A stretch of DNA of 64,000 nucleotides from Grimontia sedimenti (GTDB lineage: Bacteria; Pseudomonadota; Gammaproteobacteria; Enterobacterales; Vibrionaceae): contig NZ_JAALDL010000013.1 of assembly GCF_011045095.1 (NCBI RefSeq), forward strand, positions 1 to 64,000, in the 5' to 3' direction. A model generated the notes under the pieces. The model saw nothing but the letters and a program-made list of their open reading frames with translations. It was not told the origin of the DNA and did no database searches. Positions 1 to 7,902 of the stretch are shown here, in pieces. Each line of letters begins with the position of its first letter. Within the stretch, counting starts at the first letter, position 1. A program made the position numbers and the translations under genes.

Positions 1-1232
1 TGGAAGAACAAGCCCGTTTAGCCGCAGAAGCTGAAGCAAAAGCGCAGGCGGAAGAAGAAGCCCGTTTAGCGGCAGAAGCTGAAGCAAAAGCGCAGGCGGA
101 AGAACAAGCCCGTTTGTCGGCAGAAGCTGAGGCGAAAGCAAAGGCGGAAGAACAAGCCCGTTTAGCGGCAGAAGCTGAAGCGAAAGCACAGGCGCAGGCA
201 GAAGAAGAAGCTCGTCTGGCGGCAGAAGCTGAAGCGCAAGCACAAGCCGAGGAAGAGGCTCGTCTTGCAGCGGAGCAAGCGGCTCAGACTGAGCAAGAAA
301 AACCGAAAAAAGAAGGCTTCTTTGCGCGCGTGAAACGCGGTCTTCAGAAAACCAAAGTCAATCTGGGCGCAGGTTTCTTTGGCCTGTTCAGCGGTAAGAA
401 AATTGATGATGAGCTGTTTGAAGAGCTCGAAGAGCAGCTGCTGATTGCTGATGTGGGTATGGACACCACTACCAAGATCATCGACAGCCTCACTGACAAA
501 GCGTCTCGCAAAGAGTTAAAAGATGGTGAAGCGCTTTACGGCATCCTCAAGCAAGAAATGGCAGACATCCTGAGCAAGGTGGAAAAGCCACTGGACGTTG
601 AGAAAAAAGATGGCCCATTCGTCATCTTGATGGTTGGCGTGAATGGTGTGGGTAAAACCACCACCATCGGTAAGCTTGCCAAGCAATTCCAGCAGCAGGG
701 TAAGTCAGTCATGCTGGCGGCAGGTGACACTTTCCGCGCAGCCGCAGTCGAACAGCTGCAAGTATGGGGCGATCGCAATAACGTTCCTGTGATTGCACAG
801 CACACAGGTGCGGACAGTGCATCAGTGATCTATGACGCGATTGAAGCTGCAAAAGCACGTAATGTGGATGTCGTCATCGCCGATACCGCGGGTCGTTTGC
901 AAAACAAAGCTAACCTGATGGAAGAGCTGAAGAAAATCGTCCGCGTGATGAAAAAGCTCGACGAGAATGCGCCGCATGAAATCATGCTGACCATCGATGC
1001 AGGCACAGGCCAAAACGCGATCAGTCAGGCGCGTCTGTTTAACGACATCGCACCGCTTTCCGGTATCACTCTGACCAAGTTGGATGGTACGGCGAAAGGT
1101 GGCGTGATCTTCGCGGTGGCTGACCAATTCAACATCCCAATCCGCTTTATCGGTGTGGGTGAAGGCATCGACGATTTACGTCCGTTTGTAGCGGAAGACT
1201 TTATCGAAGCTCTGTTTAGTCAGGAGGACTGA
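1..1232 (+). CDS. ftsY: Signal recognition particle receptor FtsY, 5' end missing
   Basis: FtsY is the membrane-associated GTPase that docks signal recognition particle and ribosome at the Sec translocon. The window opens inside the gene: the reading frame is open from base 3. The N-terminal part is an acidic Ala/Glu-rich domain built of repeats; the NG GTPase domain follows. Visible motifs are the P-loop GVNGVGKTTTIGK, DTFRAAAVEQL, the G3 motif DTAGRLQNKANL and the G4 motif TKLDGTAKGG. The protein ends at a TGA, and ftsE starts 5 bases later behind AGGAGG that lies inside the ftsY end. The ftsY-ftsE-ftsX-rpoH order is the classical gammaproteobacterial one. The true start lies outside the window; the internal TTG at 114 is not a credible start because the repeats continue upstream of it. 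Confidence 0.97.
   Translation, partial: EEQARLAAEAEAKAQAEEEARLAAEAEAKAQAEEQARLSAEAEAKAKAEEQARLAAEAEAKAQAQAEEEARLAAEAEAQAQAEEEARLAAEQAAQTEQEKPKKEGFFARVKRGLQKTKVNLGAGFFGLFSGKKIDDELFEELEEQLLIADVGMDTTTKIIDSLTDKASRKELKDGEALYGILKQEMADILSKVEKPLDVEKKDGPFVILMVGVNGVGKTTTIGKLAKQFQQQGKSVMLAAGDTFRAAAVEQLQVWGDRNNVPVIAQHTGADSASVIYDAIEAAKARNVDVVIADTAGRLQNKANLMEELKKIVRVMKKLDENAPHEIMLTIDAGTGQNAISQARLFNDIAPLSGITLTKLDGTAKGGVIFAVADQFNIPIRFIGVGEGIDDLRPFVAEDFIEALFSQED
3..290 (+). repeat. Tandem ~48-bp repeats in the ftsY acidic domain
   Basis: About six head-to-tail units are visible, starting near 3, 51, 99, 147, 201 and 249. Most are 48 bp; the fourth is 54 bp. Each encodes a 16-residue block of the pattern EE(Q/E)ARLAAEAEAKAQA. 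The first three units are nearly identical at DNA level, which points to recent expansion. The array continues off the left edge, so its copy number is unknown. Confidence 0.9.
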
Positions 1233-1237
1233 TAGGC

Positions 1238-1903
1238 GTGATCCAGTTTCAGCAGGTAAGTAAGGCCTACCGCGGTGGGCAGCAGGCACTGCAAAAAGTG
1301 AGTTTTCACTTACCCAAGGGTGACATGGCATTTTTGACCGGTCACTCGGGGGCGGGGAAAAGTACCCTGCTGAAATTGCTGTGTGCGATTGAACGGCCAA
1401 GTGACGGACAAGTTCTGTTTAATGACCACGATATCTCACGCATTGCGCGAAAAGACATTCCTTTTCTGCGCCGCCATATCGGTGTGATTTTTCAGGATCA
1501 CAAGCTCCTGATGGACAGAAGCGTGTTCGACAATGTGGCATTGCCGCTACGCATCGAACAGGCGAGTGAAAACGACATCAAGAAACGTGTGTCAGCGGCA
1601 CTGGATAAAGTAGGTTTGCTGGATAAGGCGGCCTGCTTGCCGATTCAGCTTTCCGGTGGTGAGCAGCAACGCGTCGGCATTGCCCGCGCCGTGGTCAACC
1701 GCCCGATGGTGCTGGTGGCTGATGAGCCAACGGGTAACCTGGATGCAGATTTGTCGCAACAAATCATGGAATTGTTCCGCCAGTTTAACCAAGTTGGCGT
1801 GACCATACTCATGGCCACCCACGATACGTCGCTACTCAACCGCTATGACATGCGCCGTTTTGAACTGAATCAGGGTCACCTGTCGGAGGTGGCACGTGGC
1901 TAA
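1238..1903 (+). CDS. ftsE: Cell division ABC transporter ATPase FtsE
   Basis: FtsE is the cytoplasmic ATPase of the FtsEX complex, which sits at the division septum and activates peptidoglycan amidases through EnvC. The 221-residue protein has Walker A GHSGAGKST, ABC signature LSGGEQQRVGIAR and Walker B with D-loop VADEPTGNLDAD. The start is GTG, placed about 10 bases after an AGGAGG in the end of ftsY. The gene overlaps ftsX by 8 bases, so the two are probably translationally coupled. Length matches the E. coli protein (222). Confidence 0.97.
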   Translation: MIQFQQVSKAYRGGQQALQKVSFHLPKGDMAFLTGHSGAGKSTLLKLLCAIERPSDGQVLFNDHDISRIARKDIPFLRRHIGVIFQDHKLLMDRSVFDNVALPLRIEQASENDIKKRVSAALDKVGLLDKAACLPIQLSGGEQQRVGIARAVVNRPMVLVADEPTGNLDADLSQQIMELFRQFNQVGVTILMATHDTSLLNRYDMRRFELNQGHLSEVARG

Positions 1904-2801
1904 CTTCATTTCTGTGCACAAACAGCAGGGCGGTCAGGCGTTTCGCGATTTAATGGCGAAACCTCTAGGGAACCTGCTTACGGTTCTTGCTCTCGCGTTT
2001 TCACTGGCACTGCCAGCCACGCTGTTTATGCTGGCGAAAAACGTCGTTGCAGTGACACAAGAGTGGCAGGCTCCCAACCAATTAACGGTCTATCTGAATC
2101 CAGTGTCGGAAAGCCGCGCGGAAGCCTTTGGCGAAGAGCTCGCAGCTTGGTCTGAAGTGGCGACTGCTGAATTTATTTCGCCGGAGCAGGGATTAACCGA
2201 GCTTCGACAAATCCAAGGGTTTGAAGAAGCCGTAAGTCTTCTGGAAGATAATCCCCTGCCCGCGGTGGTGGTGTTGACGCCTGCGAGTGATGATGCGGCG
2301 GCAGTGACTGCCCTTGCCGCGAAACTGCGAGCCACATCGGAAGTAGAAGAAGTGCGTCTCGACAGCGATTGGCTGCAACGTCTGTCTGCCATTGAATCAC
2401 TGGTGCTGACATTAACCTGGGTGTTCTCCGGTCTGTTGCTGATGGCAGTGTTCTTGATTATCGGCAACACCTTGCGCTTGCAAGTACAGAGCCAGAAAGA
2501 AGAAATTCAGGTGATGAAACTGGTAGGCGCAACAGATAGTTACATACTGCGCCCGTATCTGTATACCGGCGTGTGGCTGGCGTTGGCAGGTGCGATTGTT
2601 GCCTGGCTGGTGACCATAGTGAATAGCCTGTTGATGGATGCAGCTGTGGCAAAATTGGCTACATTATATAGCAGCGGTTTCAGGCTATCGGCACTGACTC
2701 TGGAAGAAGGGCTGATTTTGCTGATGGTGTCAGGACTGATTGGCCTTCTGGCTGCAAGACTCGCTGCTGCAAAACATATGCGGGATATAGAACCTGTCTG
2801 A
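1896..2801 (+). CDS. ftsX: Cell division permease FtsX
   Basis: FtsX is the integral membrane partner of FtsE. The 301-residue sequence shows an early membrane segment (about residues 22-45), a large periplasmic loop (about 55-165) that in E. coli binds EnvC, and three C-terminal membrane segments of the FtsX/MacB fold. The GTG start lies inside the last codons of ftsE after CGGAGG. A 128-base gap with a possible promoter separates it from rpoH. Confidence 0.95.
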   Translation: MANFISVHKQQGGQAFRDLMAKPLGNLLTVLALAFSLALPATLFMLAKNVVAVTQEWQAPNQLTVYLNPVSESRAEAFGEELAAWSEVATAEFISPEQGLTELRQIQGFEEAVSLLEDNPLPAVVVLTPASDDAAAVTALAAKLRATSEVEEVRLDSDWLQRLSAIESLVLTLTWVFSGLLLMAVFLIIGNTLRLQVQSQKEEIQVMKLVGATDSYILRPYLYTGVWLALAGAIVAWLVTIVNSLLMDAAVAKLATLYSSGFRLSALTLEEGLILLMVSGLIGLLAARLAAAKHMRDIEPV

Positions 2802-2846
2802 TGTTTGAACCTATCCGATAAAAGCAGGTCACAAAATGGTACCTAC

Positions 2847-2876
2847 TTGCAGTTTTTTTGAACTCGAGTAGAGTAT
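2847..2876 (+). promoter_or_regulatory. Possible rpoH promoter
   Basis: TTGCAG at 2847-2852 and TAGAGT at 2869-2874 are 16 bp apart and lie about 55 bases before the rpoH start. The match to sigma-70 consensus is moderate. E. coli rpoH has several promoters, including a sigma-E one, so others may exist. Confidence 0.3.
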
Positions 2877-2880
2877 CTGG

Positions 2881-2926
2881 TTCGCTTCGAAAGCGAAGAA
2901 TAGTTCGATAAAGTCGAAAAGAGGTG
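2881..2926 (+). promoter_or_regulatory. rpoH leader: two successive hairpins before the RBS
   Basis: TTCGCTT (2881-2887) pairs perfectly with AAGCGAA (2891-2897) over a 3-base loop. TTCGA (2904-2908) pairs with TCGAA (2914-2918) over a 5-base loop. The Shine-Dalgarno GAGGTG (2921-2926) follows at once. E. coli rpoH mRNA is a known RNA thermometer, so a temperature-sensitive leader here is plausible, but that role is inferred. Confidence 0.4.
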
Positions 2927-2929
2927 AAA

Positions 2930-3793
2930 ATGACAACAGAGATGTATGCACTGGCCCCCATCTCCCAAGATAGCCTTGATAGCTATCTGCAGCAGGTAAA
3001 CGGCTACCCAATGCTGTCTGCGGACGAGGAGCGTGAGCTGGCAGAACGTCTTCACTACGAGGAAGATCTGGATGCGGCAAAAGGCCTGATCCTATCTCAC
3101 CTGCGCTTTGTTGTTCATATCGCCCGTGGTTATTCCGGTTATGGATTGCCAGTGTCTGATTTGGTGCAGGAAGGTAACATTGGTCTGATGAAGGCCGTGA
3201 AGCGTTTTAACCCGGAAGTGGGTGTGCGTTTGGTTTCTTTCGCTGTTCACTGGATCAAAGCAGAAATTCACGAGTATGTACTGCGCAACTGGCGTATCGT
3301 GAAAGTCGCAACCACCAAGGCGCAACGTAAGTTGTTCTTCAACCTGCGTAAGTCGAAGAAGCGTCTGGGCTGGTTCAACGCCGAAGAAGTGAATATGGTT
3401 GCTGACCAGCTGGGCGTTGACGCGGCAGAAGTGCGCGAGATGGAATCCCGTCTTGCAGCGCAGGATGCTGGATTTGATGCTGGCGCAGATGATGATGAGC
3501 GTGAAGGCGGTGCAGTTGCTCCTGTCTTCTATCTGGAAGATAAAAGCTCGGATGTCGCGACCAACCTGGAATCACAGAACTGGGAAGACCACGCGAATCG
3601 TCGCCTGGCACAAGCCATGTCCGGACTCGACGAGCGTAGCCAGCACATTATCCGTTCACGCTGGCTGGACGATGACAACAAAGCCACTTTGCAGGAACTG
3701 GCTGATCACTATCAGGTGTCTGCAGAGCGTATCCGTCAACTTGAAAAGAACGCGATGCGTAAACTGAAAGAAGCGGTTGGCGACGCTTTGTGA
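2930..3793 (+). CDS. rpoH: RNA polymerase sigma-32 (heat-shock sigma factor)
   Basis: RpoH directs RNA polymerase to heat-shock promoters. The 287-residue protein has region 2 motifs [39 protein letters not shown] and [20 protein letters not shown], then the RpoH box [10 protein letters not shown] typical of sigma-32, and a C-terminal region 4 helix-turn-helix ending in [17 protein letters not shown] chose the ATG at 2930, six bases after GAGGTG; a GTG six bases upstream overlaps the Shine-Dalgarno. A strong terminator follows, so the transcript ends here. Confidence 0.97.
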   Translation: MTTEMYALAPISQDSLDSYLQQVNGYPMLSADEERELAERLHYEEDLDAAKGLILSHLRFVVHIARGYSGYGLPVSDLVQEGNIGLMKAVKRFNPEVGVRLVSFAVHWIKAEIHEYVLRNWRIVKVATTKAQRKLFFNLRKSKKRLGWFNAEEVNMVADQLGVDAAEVREMESRLAAQDAGFDAGADDDEREGGAVAPVFYLEDKSSDVATNLESQNWEDHANRRLAQAMSGLDERSQHIIRSRWLDDDNKATLQELADHYQVSAERIRQLEKNAMRKLKEAVGDAL

Positions 3794-3815
3794 TTGCTTA
3801 CTGAATACGTTGAAG

Positions 3816-3841
3816 AAAACCGACAGATTGTCGGTTTTTTT
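3816..3841 (+). terminator. rpoH rho-independent terminator
   Basis: AAAACCGACA (3816-3825) pairs with TGTCGGTTTT (3829-3838) over a 3-base loop and runs into a T tract, 22 bases after the rpoH stop. Confidence 0.9.
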
Positions 3842-4114
3842 GTACCTAAAATTCTTCCAAAATCGCCCCGACAAAAATGTTTTCCACAGTTTTATTACGA
3901 TCAACACAACATATAGTGGATCCGGCTTTCAGATCATACTTTATCAACGCAATCCACAGTGTTTTCCACAGGCGGTGAAAAAGCATACAAAGCCCTTGTA
4001 TTCTCCATGGCATGGTGAAGAAAAAAGTCATGTACAATGCTGTTTTACGTGTCTTGAAGCCATAAGTGGCCGGGAGACGTATATTGATCAGGTCAGACGG
4101 GAGTGGAATAACCC
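3842..4114 (+). promoter_or_regulatory. rpoH-glpE intergenic region with DnaA-box-like sites
   Basis: No gene is supported here. TTTTCCACA occurs at 3880-3888 and again at 3962-3970; both match the relaxed DnaA-box consensus TTWTNCACA. A weaker CAATCCACA lies at 3950-3958. A TACAAT at 4033-4038 could be a glpE -10 box, but no good -35 box lies 16-18 bases before it. GGGAGTGG at 4099-4106 is the glpE Shine-Dalgarno region. Confidence 0.35.
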
Positions 4115-4444
4115 ATGGAACAATTTGCGCATATCTCTGTAACGGACGCTTTGGCTATGCTGGAAGGTGATGATCATCACGCTGTGATGGTTGATATCCG
4201 GGATCCTCAGTCATTTCAACTATCTCATCCACAGGGCGCATTTCACCTTACCAATGACTCCATTGTGCAGTTTATGAATGAAGTGGACTTCGAACAGCCT
4301 GTGTTGGTGATGTGTTATCACGGCGTAAGCAGTCAGGGCGCAGCACAATATTTGATTAACCAAGGCTTTGAGCAGGTGTACAGTGTAGATGGTGGATTCG
4401 AAGCCTGGCACCGACAATCCCTGCCGGTGGAATCGGGCATCTGA
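4115..4444 (+). CDS. glpE: Thiosulfate sulfurtransferase GlpE (single-domain rhodanese)
   Basis: A 109-residue single-domain rhodanese that transfers sulfur from thiosulfate to cyanide or thiols; its physiological role is unclear even in E. coli. The active-site loop [11 protein letters not shown] carries the catalytic cysteine at about residue 67, and the VDIRDPQSF motif is typical of the fold. It is followed by glpG and glpR, as in E. coli. In E. coli glpEGR runs divergently from glpD; here all four genes point the same way. Confidence 0.95.
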   Translation: MEQFAHISVTDALAMLEGDDHHAVMVDIRDPQSFQLSHPQGAFHLTNDSIVQFMNEVDFEQPVLVMCYHGVSSQGAAQYLINQGFEQVYSVDGGFEAWHRQSLPVESGI

Positions 4445-4466
4445 TCGAAAACAACGAAGAGGTACT

Positions 4467-5303
4467 ATGATAAGGCTGACTGCACTTTCTAACCCCCGAG
4501 CCGCTCAGGCTTTTATCGATTACATGGCATCAAGGAACATCGCGATTCAGATGATGCCTGAGGGGGAAGGGCAGTTTGCCTTGTGGCTGGCAGATAGCCA
4601 GTACCAGATTGAGGCAGAAGCGGAGCTCGCCGCTTTCCTGCAGAACCCGGGTGATGAGAAGTATCAGGCAGCGTCATGGAACATGGCTGAAAGCCGTACC
4701 GCCAAGTTTTTCTATCCTCGTCAGGGGCTGCTGACATCACTCAAACAAAATGCGGGGCCTTTCACGCTCTCCATCATGGTGGTGTGTATTGTGGTGTATG
4801 CCGGACTGACTTTGGGTTTCGGCAATGATGTGTTCTCTCTGCTCCACTTCCCGGCGACAGATGAACAGCAATGGCAACTTTGGCGGCTGTTCTCCCACGC
4901 CTTGCTTCATTTCTCCGCAACTCACATCGTTTTCAACCTGCTGTGGTGGTGGGTGCTTGGTGGCAAAATCGAAAAACACAGCGGTAGTGCCAAGCTCATG
5001 CAGCTTTTTCTGCTGACGGCGCTTTTCTCCGGTCTGGGTCAGTACGCCTTTGACGGCCCTGCTTTCGGCGGTATGTCCGGTGTCGTGTATGCGTTGTTGG
5101 GATACTTGTGGCTCATGGGAGCTTTGGCACCAGAGCGGGGACTTTCCATTGAACCAGCTTATGTTGGCTTTATGCTGCTTTGGCTGGCTGTTGGCTTTTT
5201 CGAACCCTTTGGTATGGCTATTGCCAACATGGCGCACCTTTTCGGTCTAGTGTCAGGGTGTGCACTTGGGGTCATAGACGCGAAACTTCGAAAAACGAGG
5301 TAA
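4467..5303 (+). CDS. glpG: Rhomboid intramembrane serine protease GlpG
   Basis: GlpG cleaves transmembrane substrates within the bilayer. The 278-residue protein has an N-terminal cytoplasmic domain (about 1-80) and six membrane segments. The catalytic dyad is visible as Ser204 in FGGMSGVVY and His257 in ANMAHLFG, three residues later than in E. coli. The HxxxN motif of the family is present as HIVFN. The ATG at 4467 follows AAGAGG by four bases; the open frame runs back to 4389 but there it overlaps glpE and has no homology. Confidence 0.95.
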   Translation: MIRLTALSNPRAAQAFIDYMASRNIAIQMMPEGEGQFALWLADSQYQIEAEAELAAFLQNPGDEKYQAASWNMAESRTAKFFYPRQGLLTSLKQNAGPFTLSIMVVCIVVYAGLTLGFGNDVFSLLHFPATDEQQWQLWRLFSHALLHFSATHIVFNLLWWWVLGGKIEKHSGSAKLMQLFLLTALFSGLGQYAFDGPAFGGMSGVVYALLGYLWLMGALAPERGLSIEPAYVGFMLLWLAVGFFEPFGMAIANMAHLFGLVSGCALGVIDAKLRKTR

Positions 5304-5397
5304 TGTGAGCTCTGCTCATCCTTGAACTGGCCTGATTGGCAATCCCAGTGCAGCCACGTAAACTGTGGGTGGTTTTTACTTTTTCGCAGGGGATGCC

Positions 5398-6158
5398 GTG
5401 AAACAGACATTACGCCACCAGGAAATACTCGATCTTGTTCGAAGCAAGGATACGTCAGTACTGACGATCTGGTGGCTCACTTTGATGTCAGCCCCCAAAC
5501 CATCCGCCGCGATCTAAACGAGCTTGCGGCTGAGAACAAAATCCGTCGCCAGCATGGTGGCGCCACCATCCCCTCCAGCTCTGTTAACACCGCTTATGAC
5601 GCCCGTAAGGCAATGCAGCAAGAAGCCAAAAACAAGTTGGCACAGGCGCTTGTGGCGCATATTCCAGATGGTGCGACCTTGTTTATCGATATCGGTACCA
5701 CGCCGGAAGCGGTCGCGCGTGCACTGCTGAACCACGAAGATCTGCGCATTGTGACCAACAACCTCAATGCAGCCAGTATTCTGATGGCCAAAGAAGACTT
5801 TCGCATCATCATGGCGGGCGGAGAAGTGCGCAACCGTGATGGTGGCATTATGGGTGAGGCGACGCTGGACTTCATTTCCCAGTTCCGTCTGGATTTTGGC
5901 ATTCTGGGGATCAGTGGTATCGACCTCGACGGTAGCCTTTTAGATTTTGATTATCACGAAGTGCGTGTGAAACAGGCCATCATGGAGAACAGCCGCTCAG
6001 TCATGCTGGCTGTTGACCACACCAAGTTTGGCCGAAGCGCCATGGTCAACGTTGGTGACATTGCGCAGGTCGATATGCTTTTTACCAATGCGCCTTTACC
6101 GGAAACGTTACAAGCGCGGTTGCAAGATACTGAAACTCAAATAGAAATGGTCGAGTGA
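5398..6158 (+). pseudogene. glpR: Glycerol-3-phosphate regulon repressor GlpR, one-base frameshift
   Basis: GlpR is a DeoR-family repressor of the glycerol-3-phosphate regulon. The native start appears to be the GTG at 5398, giving the expected helix MKQTLRHQEILDLVRSK. The frame then shifts in the GG run at 5448-5449: the rest of the protein (YVSTDDLVAHFDVSPQTIRR, the helix-turn-helix, then the sugar-phosphate sensor domain with DIGTTPEAVA) is one frame over and open to 6158. Adding one base restores 253 residues, close to the E. coli 252. As written, the GTG frame stops at 5515-5517 after 39 codons. The downstream frame can be opened only from a TTG at 5322 with an unrelated N-terminus. Either a real loss of repressor or a sequencing deletion. 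Confidence 0.85.
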
Positions 6159-6176
6159 TTTTCTTTTTCGATGATG

Positions 6177-6200
6177 AAACCGCCTGATGGCGGTTTTTTT
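6177..6200 (+). terminator. glpEGR terminator
   Basis: AAACCGCC (6177-6184) pairs with GGCGGTTT (6189-6196) over TGAT, followed by T residues, about 20 bases after the glpR stop. Confidence 0.9.
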
Positions 6201-6235
6201 ATGCCCGTAATGCGCGATTTTTCTTCATTTTGTCA

Positions 6236-6291
6236 TTGGGGATGGCGCTTTTTTGTACTAGAATGCTCGAAAACGAAAGTTAAAATGTTCG
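6236..6291 (+). promoter_or_regulatory. glpD promoter and GlpR operators
   Basis: TTGGGG (6236-6241) and TAGAAT (6259-6264) are 17 bp apart. The 20-mer AATGCTCGAAAACGAAAGTT at 6262-6281 matches the E. coli GlpR operator consensus (WATGTTCGWWAWCGAACATW) at 17 positions and overlaps the -10 box, a position suited to repression. A second perfect half-site, AATGTTCG, lies at 6284-6291. Confidence 0.65.
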
Positions 6292-6309
6292 TATGAGCGT
6301 GAGGGTGTA

Positions 6310-7845
6310 ATGGAACAGGCAAAAGAAAATCAAAATAACGACGTGTTGGATGTGATTGTTGTCGGTGGTGGCATTAATGGCGCAGGTATTGCTGCGGATG
6401 CTGCTGGTCGTGGCTTGAGTGTTGGCCTTTATGAAGCGGCCGACTTTGCTTCTGCGACGTCTTCAGCCAGCTCCAAACTTATTCACGGCGGCCTTCGTTA
6501 CCTCGAGCATTATGAATTTCGTTTGGTCAGTGAAGCCTTGGCCGAGCGTGAAGTGCTTTTGAAAAAAGCCCCATTCCTTGCCTGGCCGATGCGTTTTCGT
6601 TTACCGCATCGCCCACACTTGCGCCCGGCCTGGATGATCCGTATTGGTCTGTTTATGTATGATCATCTTGGAAAGCGCACCACCTTGCCCGCCAGCAAAG
6701 GGCTTCGTTTTGGTGCTGATTCTGTCCTGAAGCCTGAAATGACAAAGGGTTTCGAATACTCAGATTGCTGGGTCGATGACGCACGATTGGTGATCCTGAA
6801 TGTCATGGACGCAGCCGAGCGTGGCGCGGAAGTGCGCAACCGCTGTAAGGTCGTGCGCGCAGAGAGAAACGTTGGCGTTTGGGACGTGGATATCCTCGAT
6901 ACTGTGACTCAAGAAGTCTTCAGCCGCCGATGCAAAGTGTTGGTGAATGCGGCAGGCCCTTGGGTGAAATCCTTCTATGACGATAGCACCTCGCTCAAAT
7001 CGCCTCGCGGCATTCGTCTGATCAAAGGTAGCCATGTGGTCGTGCCTCGCGCTCATAACGAAGAGGCCGCTTATATCCTGCAAAACGAAGATGGCCGCAT
7101 TGTGTTTGTGCTGCCGTATCTTGACCGCTTCTCCATCATTGGTACGACTGATGTGGAATACAAAGGCGACCCACGTGAAGTGGCGATTGAACAGAAAGAA
7201 GTCGATTATGTTCTGAATGTTTATAACCAGCACTTTAAACGTCAGTTGAGTACGGATGATGTGGTGTGGACCTACAGCGGTGTGCGTCCGCTTTGTGACG
7301 ATGAATCTGACTCACCACAAGCCATCACCCGTGATTACACCCTCGATCTGGATGACAACGGCGGTGATGCGCCGATGCTGACCATTTTCGGTGGAAAGCT
7401 GACGACCTACCGGAAACTGGCTCGTGCAGCGGTGAATAAGCTGGAACCTTTCTTCCCTGAGATGGGCGAAGACTGGACCGCAGATCAGGTGTTGCCGGGC
7501 GGTGAGGATATTTCAAGCTTCGACGATGTACAGCAGCGCTTGAAACAAGAGTGTCCGTGGATGGATGATTTCACGGCTAACCGCTTGGCCATCACTTATG
7601 GCAGTCGCGTCTGGGTGTGGCTCAATGGCGCGAAGACGGCTGCTGATTTGGGTATCGATTTCGGTGAAGGATTGTCACAGCGCGAAGTGGAGTATCTGAT
7701 GGCATCTGAATATGTGCAGGATGCTGAAGATTTGCTGTGGCGTCGCACCAAACTGGGCTTGTACCTTTCTAAGGAACAGCAACAACAGGTTGCTGACTAC
7801 ATTTCCAGAGGCGCATCAGCAATGGATGAGGCCGCGACGGCCTGA
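6310..7845 (+). CDS. glpD: Aerobic glycerol-3-phosphate dehydrogenase
   Basis: GlpD is a peripheral inner-membrane flavoenzyme that oxidises sn-glycerol 3-phosphate to dihydroxyacetone phosphate and feeds electrons to ubiquinone. The 511-residue protein opens with the FAD-binding motif VVGGGINGAGIAADAAGRG, then the family motif SSKLIHGGLRYLE; the C-terminal DAO_C domain has TIFGGKLTTYRKLA. The ATG at 6310 follows GAGGGTG. The operator upstream and the glpEGR genes place it in the GlpR regulon. A bidirectional terminator follows. Confidence 0.97.
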   Translation: MEQAKENQNNDVLDVIVVGGGINGAGIAADAAGRGLSVGLYEAADFASATSSASSKLIHGGLRYLEHYEFRLVSEALAEREVLLKKAPFLAWPMRFRLPHRPHLRPAWMIRIGLFMYDHLGKRTTLPASKGLRFGADSVLKPEMTKGFEYSDCWVDDARLVILNVMDAAERGAEVRNRCKVVRAERNVGVWDVDILDTVTQEVFSRRCKVLVNAAGPWVKSFYDDSTSLKSPRGIRLIKGSHVVVPRAHNEEAAYILQNEDGRIVFVLPYLDRFSIIGTTDVEYKGDPREVAIEQKEVDYVLNVYNQHFKRQLSTDDVVWTYSGVRPLCDDESDSPQAITRDYTLDLDDNGGDAPMLTIFGGKLTTYRKLARAAVNKLEPFFPEMGEDWTADQVLPGGEDISSFDDVQQRLKQECPWMDDFTANRLAITYGSRVWVWLNGAKTAADLGIDFGEGLSQREVEYLMASEYVQDAEDLLWRRTKLGLYLSKEQQQQVADYISRGASAMDEAATA

Positions 7846-7863
7846 GTTCAGGCCCAAAAACAC

Positions 7864-7889
7864 AAAAGGCGGCTAACAAGCCGCCTTTT
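7864..7889. terminator. Bidirectional terminator glpD / fliL-like
   Basis: Perfect 11-bp stem AAAAGGCGGCT (7864-7874) and AGCCGCCTTTT (7879-7889) with loop AACA, between two convergent genes; it gives a T run on both strands. Confidence 0.9.
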
Positions 7890-7902
7890 CAGTTTCAAAT
7901 GC

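Noticed and set aside
3-290. Array of near-identical repeats that might suggest a CRISPR
   Set aside because: Units are contiguous without spacers, in frame, and encode the known acidic Ala/Glu domain of FtsY.
3777-4142. Open frame of 121 codons between rpoH and glpE
   Set aside because: It starts inside rpoH, runs through the rpoH terminator and into glpE, and has no coding character.
4737-5237. 166-codon minus-strand frame inside glpG
   Set aside because: Antisense shadow of a well-supported rhomboid gene.
5322-5447. TTG-initiated extension that would make glpR a single frame
   Set aside because: The 42 extra residues are Cys/Trp-rich and unlike any DeoR-family N-terminus, while the GTG frame gives the exact expected helix.
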